From Gemmatimonadota bacterium (GTDB lineage: Bacteria; Gemmatimonadota; Gemmatimonadetes; Palauibacterales; Palauibacteraceae): DNA of 17,146 bases. A program made the translations under genes and the position numbers. The notes under the pieces were generated by a model that was given only the letters and a program-made list of their open reading frames with translations, was not told where the DNA came from and did no database searches. Each line of letters opens with the position of its first letter. The first letter of the stretch is position 1. The stretch covers positions 1-17,146 of the forward strand of contig JARFPW010000228.1 of NCBI GenBank assembly GCA_029288095.1. The letters run 5' to 3'. Positions 14,497 to 17,146 of the stretch are shown here, piece by piece.

Positions 14497-15387
14497 TCAC
14501 CGCTTCACGAACTCGCTCACGACCGGTACTTCACCGCCGTAGTCGTAGAAGCCCTTTCCCGACTTTCGGCCGTGATATCCGGCCAGGTACATCCGCTTCA
14601 GCAGCGCGGGGGAGGCGAAACGCTTCTCACGATACTCGTCGTACATGATCTCGGTGATGAAGTACAGCGTATCCAGGCCCACGAAATCGCCGAGAACGAA
14701 CGGGCCCATCGGATATCCGGTTCCGAGAGTCATCGCCTTGTCGATGTCCTCGATCGAGCCGACACCTTCCTCGTAGGCGCGAATCGCATCGAGCATGTAG
14801 GGAACCAACAGGCGATTCACGATGAACCCGGAGTTGTCGCGGCAGGCTACGGGCTGTTTGCCCACCGAGCCCGCAAACTCGAATACGCGGTCGAAAGTCG
14901 CATCCGACGTGCCACCTGTCCGCACGACCTCGACCAGCTTCATCACGGGCACCGGGTTGAAGAAGTGAAGCCCGATGAACCGGTCGGGCCTCGCCGTCGC
15001 GGCCGCCATTTCGGTCACCGTCAGGCTCGACGTGTTGGAGGCGAAGATCGTGTGGTCGGGGCACATCTCATCCAGGGCGCCGAACAGGTCGTTCTTGGCG
15101 CCTATGTCCTCGACGATCGCCTCGATAACGATGTCTGCATCCGCCAGGTCCGCCAGATCGACGGTGCCGCGCAGGTTGGCAAGCGTGGCGTCGCGCGCGG
15201 ACTCCTCCAGCTTGCCCTTCTCCACGAGCCGATCCAGGCCTTTTCGGACCGCTCCCAGTCCCTTGTCGAGCGGTTCCTGGGCCACCTCCCGCACTACGGT
15301 CTCATAGCCGGCTGCGGCACATACCTGGGCGATCCCCCTCCCCATCAGGCCACACCCCACGACTCCGACCTTCCCTATATCAGCCAC
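14497..15387 (-). CDS. 3-hydroxybutyryl-CoA / 3-hydroxyacyl-CoA dehydrogenase
   Basis: Oxidises L-3-hydroxyacyl-CoA to 3-ketoacyl-CoA with NAD in fatty-acid degradation or butanoate metabolism (or the reverse in polyester synthesis). 296 residues, the size of the stand-alone enzyme (Hbd/PaaH type) rather than the multifunctional FadB. GTG start with a GAGAGGGG site just upstream. Motifs: dinucleotide fold VVGCGLMGRGIA (G11, G13, G16), Ser117-Asn118 in FASNTSS, the catalytic His141 in HFFNPVPVMKLVEVV with Glu153, Asn191 in DNSGFIVNR, and the C-terminal-domain signature GYPMGPFVLGDFVGLD. The end, GRKSGKGFYDY, is also typical. No thiolase, crotonase or acyl-CoA dehydrogenase gene is visible nearby, so the pathway is undetermined. 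Confidence 0.95.
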   Translation of the reverse strand: MADIGKVGVVGCGLMGRGIAQVCAAAGYETVVREVAQEPLDKGLGAVRKGLDRLVEKGKLEESARDATLANLRGTVDLADLADADIVIEAIVEDIGAKNDLFGALDEMCPDHTIFASNTSSLTVTEMAAATARPDRFIGLHFFNPVPVMKLVEVVRTGGTSDATFDRVFEFAGSVGKQPVACRDNSGFIVNRLLVPYMLDAIRAYEEGVGSIEDIDKAMTLGTGYPMGPFVLGDFVGLDTLYFITEIMYDEYREKRFASPALLKRMYLAGYHGRKSGKGFYDYGGEVPVVSEFVKR

Positions 15388-15431
15388 GTTACCCCTCTCG
15401 GTCTAGTTGAATACTGCCGTTCGTCCCGCCT

Positions 15432-16277
15432 TCATTCCATGCTGTCAAGGAACCCGCTGATTCGGTCCAGGATCGATGAGCGGGTGGCCGGCAGGTTGCG
15501 CCCCCGCTCTAGCCGGTCCAGCAGTCCGTGCATTACCAGCTCCACGCGTTCCCGGCGGGAACGGAACGTCCGGGCTGCCGCCGCAGATCCTCCGGCCAGG
15601 CCCGCGCTGACGGCGACGGGCGCCGCCAGCAGCACCGGGATACCCGCAGCGAGAACCAGCGCGACGGTTGCGCCCGCACCTGCGAGGCCCAGGCACACCA
15701 TCCCCACGGTCGCATGCTCGGCTCTCTCGTTCGTGAGGTCCGCTGACAGGGTTACGAGCGAGCGGCCGGGTTCGAGTTGCTGAACGGCAACCTCCAGGCG
15801 CCGGGCATTCGCCAGCTCGTATCCGTGACCGCCGAAGTCGAGGCTGCGCTTGAGCTGGCTTCCCAGGTCAGACGCGGGTTCCCAGATGGATAGTCCCGGG
15901 CGGTCCCGCACCGGGCGCAGGCTTTCCGCGGTCCGCAGGTACCGGTCGAGCTGATCCTGAACCGCCGACGTGTCGCCCGGGACGACCCGGCTCGCCTGCA
16001 CGTGCCCGGGACCCCATAGACGGTGAGACAGCGTCCGGTCCTCGTGCACCGACGGGATCAGCTGCTCGGCGCGCAGTTCGAGCAGCGCGCGGCCCACGTG
16101 CTGCGCTTCGAGCCCGACCTCTTCCCCGATGCGCATGACTTCAGCATCGTCCAGGCGATCCGGCACGCTCTCGCGCGCCGTCTGGAGCTCCGCGGCACGC
16201 TGGATCACGCGCTGCAATTGCTCCGACGACAACAGGTCACCGGCGAGAGGCTTCGGAAGGCGGTTCTCGTCATTCAT
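15432..16277 (-). CDS. Two-TM membrane protein of unknown function
   Basis: 281 residues, ATG start 12 bases after the slipin gene ends. The N-terminal 70 residues are predicted helical, with the pattern LSSEQLQRVIQRAAELQ then MRIGEEVGLEAQHVGRALLEL, a short helical module I associate with uncharacterised membrane proteins of Gemmatimonadota and related bacteria but cannot name. A mixed soluble region follows (about 85-185). Two hydrophobic segments form a hairpin (about 190-212 and 213-236), rich in Ala, Gly and Val, followed by an Arg-rich stretch (FRSRRERVE) and an amphipathic C-terminal helix. By the positive-inside rule both ends are probably cytoplasmic. Close linkage with a slipin gene suggests a role in membrane organisation (inference). 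Confidence 0.8.
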   Translation of the reverse strand: MNDENRLPKPLAGDLLSSEQLQRVIQRAAELQTARESVPDRLDDAEVMRIGEEVGLEAQHVGRALLELRAEQLIPSVHEDRTLSHRLWGPGHVQASRVVPGDTSAVQDQLDRYLRTAESLRPVRDRPGLSIWEPASDLGSQLKRSLDFGGHGYELANARRLEVAVQQLEPGRSLVTLSADLTNERAEHATVGMVCLGLAGAGATVALVLAAGIPVLLAAPVAVSAGLAGGSAAAARTFRSRRERVELVMHGLLDRLERGRNLPATRSSILDRISGFLDSME

Positions 16278-16289
16278 CCAACCGCCGCC

Positions 16290-17146
16290 CTACTCCTCTT
16301 CCTCTTCCGCCTCGTTCCGCTCGACGGGAACCTCTGCCTGCTCGCCGCCGAGCAACTCGAGACCCGCGAGAGTTCCGGTCACGGCGGCGGTGAGCCCCGT
16401 CGCCTGGAGAGCAGACTGCCGCGCCCGCGCTTCGAGTTCCTGCAGAGTCTCTTCTCCTTCGATCGGTTCCGCCGGCGTCGATGCGCGGAATGGAGACACC
16501 AGGTCGATCGGCAACGGAAACAGCGTGGTGGAGTTGTTCTCAGCGGCGATCTCCGTCACCGTCTGGAGGAACCGGAGCTGCAGCGAGGCCGGGTGCGTGC
16601 TGAGTAGACGGGCCGCGTCCTTCAGCCGTGTGGCCGCCTGGAGTTCGCCTTCCGCATGGATCACCTTGGCCCGGCGCTCCCGCTCGGCTTCCGCCTGACG
16701 GGCCATCGCCCGCTTCATCTCCTGCGGCAGGTCGATGTCCTTCACCTCTACGCTCACCACGTCGATGCCCCACGCATCCGTCCCTTCGTCTATGATGCGC
16801 TGCAGGATGTGGTTGAATTTCTCGCGCTCAGCGAGCAGCTCGTCGAGTTCGGCCTGGCCGATCACCGACCTCAGCGTCGTCTGGGCAAGTTGCGAAGTCG
16901 CGAACAGGTAGTCTTCGATCGCCAGCACCGCCCGTGACGGGTCGTGGACGCGGAAATAGAGAACCGCGTTGACCTTGACCGAGACGTTGTCCCGGGTGAT
17001 CACGTCCTGGGGTGGAATGTCCATGGCGATGATCCTCAGCCCGACCCTGACCATCCGCTCCACACCGAACGGGACGAGGAACACGAGGCCGGGTCCCCTG
17101 ACCGGCCGGACACGTCCAAGCCTGAATACCACGGCCCGGTCATACT
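16290..17146 (-). CDS. Slipin/stomatin-type SPFH protein (5' end outside window)
   Basis: Membrane-associated scaffold of the SPFH (stomatin/prohibitin/flotillin) family. The reading frame stays open to the window edge (residues YDRA before the first internal GTG), so the start and the N-terminal membrane anchor are missing; about 285 residues are visible. Recognisable segments: VFRLGRVRPVRGPGLVFLVP, the MDIPPQDVITRDNVSVKVNA strand pair, YFRVHDPSRAVLAIEDY, TLRSVIGQAELDELLAERE, WGIDVVSVEVKDIDLPQEMK, then the charged helix RAMARQAEAERERRAKVIHA, all characteristic of slipins. The tail is longer than in short slipins and ends in a run of glutamates. Slipins often sit beside nfeD, but no nfeD is visible here; it could lie upstream, outside the window. 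The downstream two-TM protein is probably a partner in the same transcript. Confidence 0.92.
   Translation of the reverse strand, partial: YDRAVVFRLGRVRPVRGPGLVFLVPFGVERMVRVGLRIIAMDIPPQDVITRDNVSVKVNAVLYFRVHDPSRAVLAIEDYLFATSQLAQTTLRSVIGQAELDELLAEREKFNHILQRIIDEGTDAWGIDVVSVEVKDIDLPQEMKRAMARQAEAERERRAKVIHAEGELQAATRLKDAARLLSTHPASLQLRFLQTVTEIAAENNSTTLFPLPIDLVSPFRASTPAEPIEGEETLQELEARARQSALQATGLTAAVTGTLAGLELLGGEQAEVPVERNEAEEEEE

Noticed and set aside
14371..15783. 470-residue open frame on the plus strand across the dehydrogenase genes
   Set aside because: It is antisense to two clearly recognised enzymes, is rich in Arg/His/Pro, and matches no family; long shadow frames are expected in high-GC coding DNA.
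1..17146. Mobile element, defence system, CRISPR array, tRNA or rRNA
   Set aside because: No repeat array, transposase or integrase motif, tRNA-like cloverleaf or rRNA-like sequence was seen; gene spacing is tight throughout and composition looks uniform.

Overview
The window is ordinary chromosomal core DNA of a high-GC bacterium. It contains no rRNA, tRNA, CRISPR array, transposase, integrase or phage gene that I can see. The best lineage guess is Gemmatimonadota or a close relative. This is an inference from three tandem secreted proteins with a GWxTD-like block, a family I associate with that phylum, together with high GC and the presence of thyX; no marker gene here proves it. Fourteen protein genes fill almost all of the sequence and no gene-free stretch exceeds about 135 bases.

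Left arm, plus strand (1-3615): the C-terminal part of rho, a 141-residue protein I do not recognise, and a gyrA-type type II topoisomerase subunit. Rho and the small protein overlap by 8 bases. A perfect 11-bp hairpin lies 3 bases or fewer beyond the gyrA stop.

Middle, minus strand (8725 down to 3589): three tandem genes for exported paralogous proteins, called A (347 aa), B (691 aa) and C (667 aa). B and C have a signal peptide, a helical TPR-like region, a divergent GWxTD-like block and two beta-sandwich-like segments. A has only the beta-sandwich half. B and C each have exactly four cysteines in the mature chain, with matching spacing. C converges on gyrA and the two coding regions overlap by 27 bases. 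This is the least understood and most interesting part of the window.

Replication and repair block, minus strand (13283 down to 8844): recF, dciA (DUF721), gyrB and thyX, with the first three overlapping and thyX 7 bases behind gyrB. This is the classic recF-dciA-gyrB order, but dnaA and dnaN do not precede recF. FAD-dependent thymidylate synthase has joined the end of the group, so clamp/repair loading, helicase loading, supercoiling and dTTP supply are encoded side by side.

Right end, minus strand (17146 down to 13416): a slipin/stomatin-type SPFH protein cut by the window edge, a two-TM membrane protein of unknown role, a 3-hydroxybutyryl-CoA dehydrogenase and a zinc-dependent medium-chain alcohol dehydrogenase, closely spaced and probably co-transcribed. 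Everything from the slipin to protein C runs in one direction, with likely transcription breaks only before recF (about 130 bases) and between thyX and protein A (about 118 bases).
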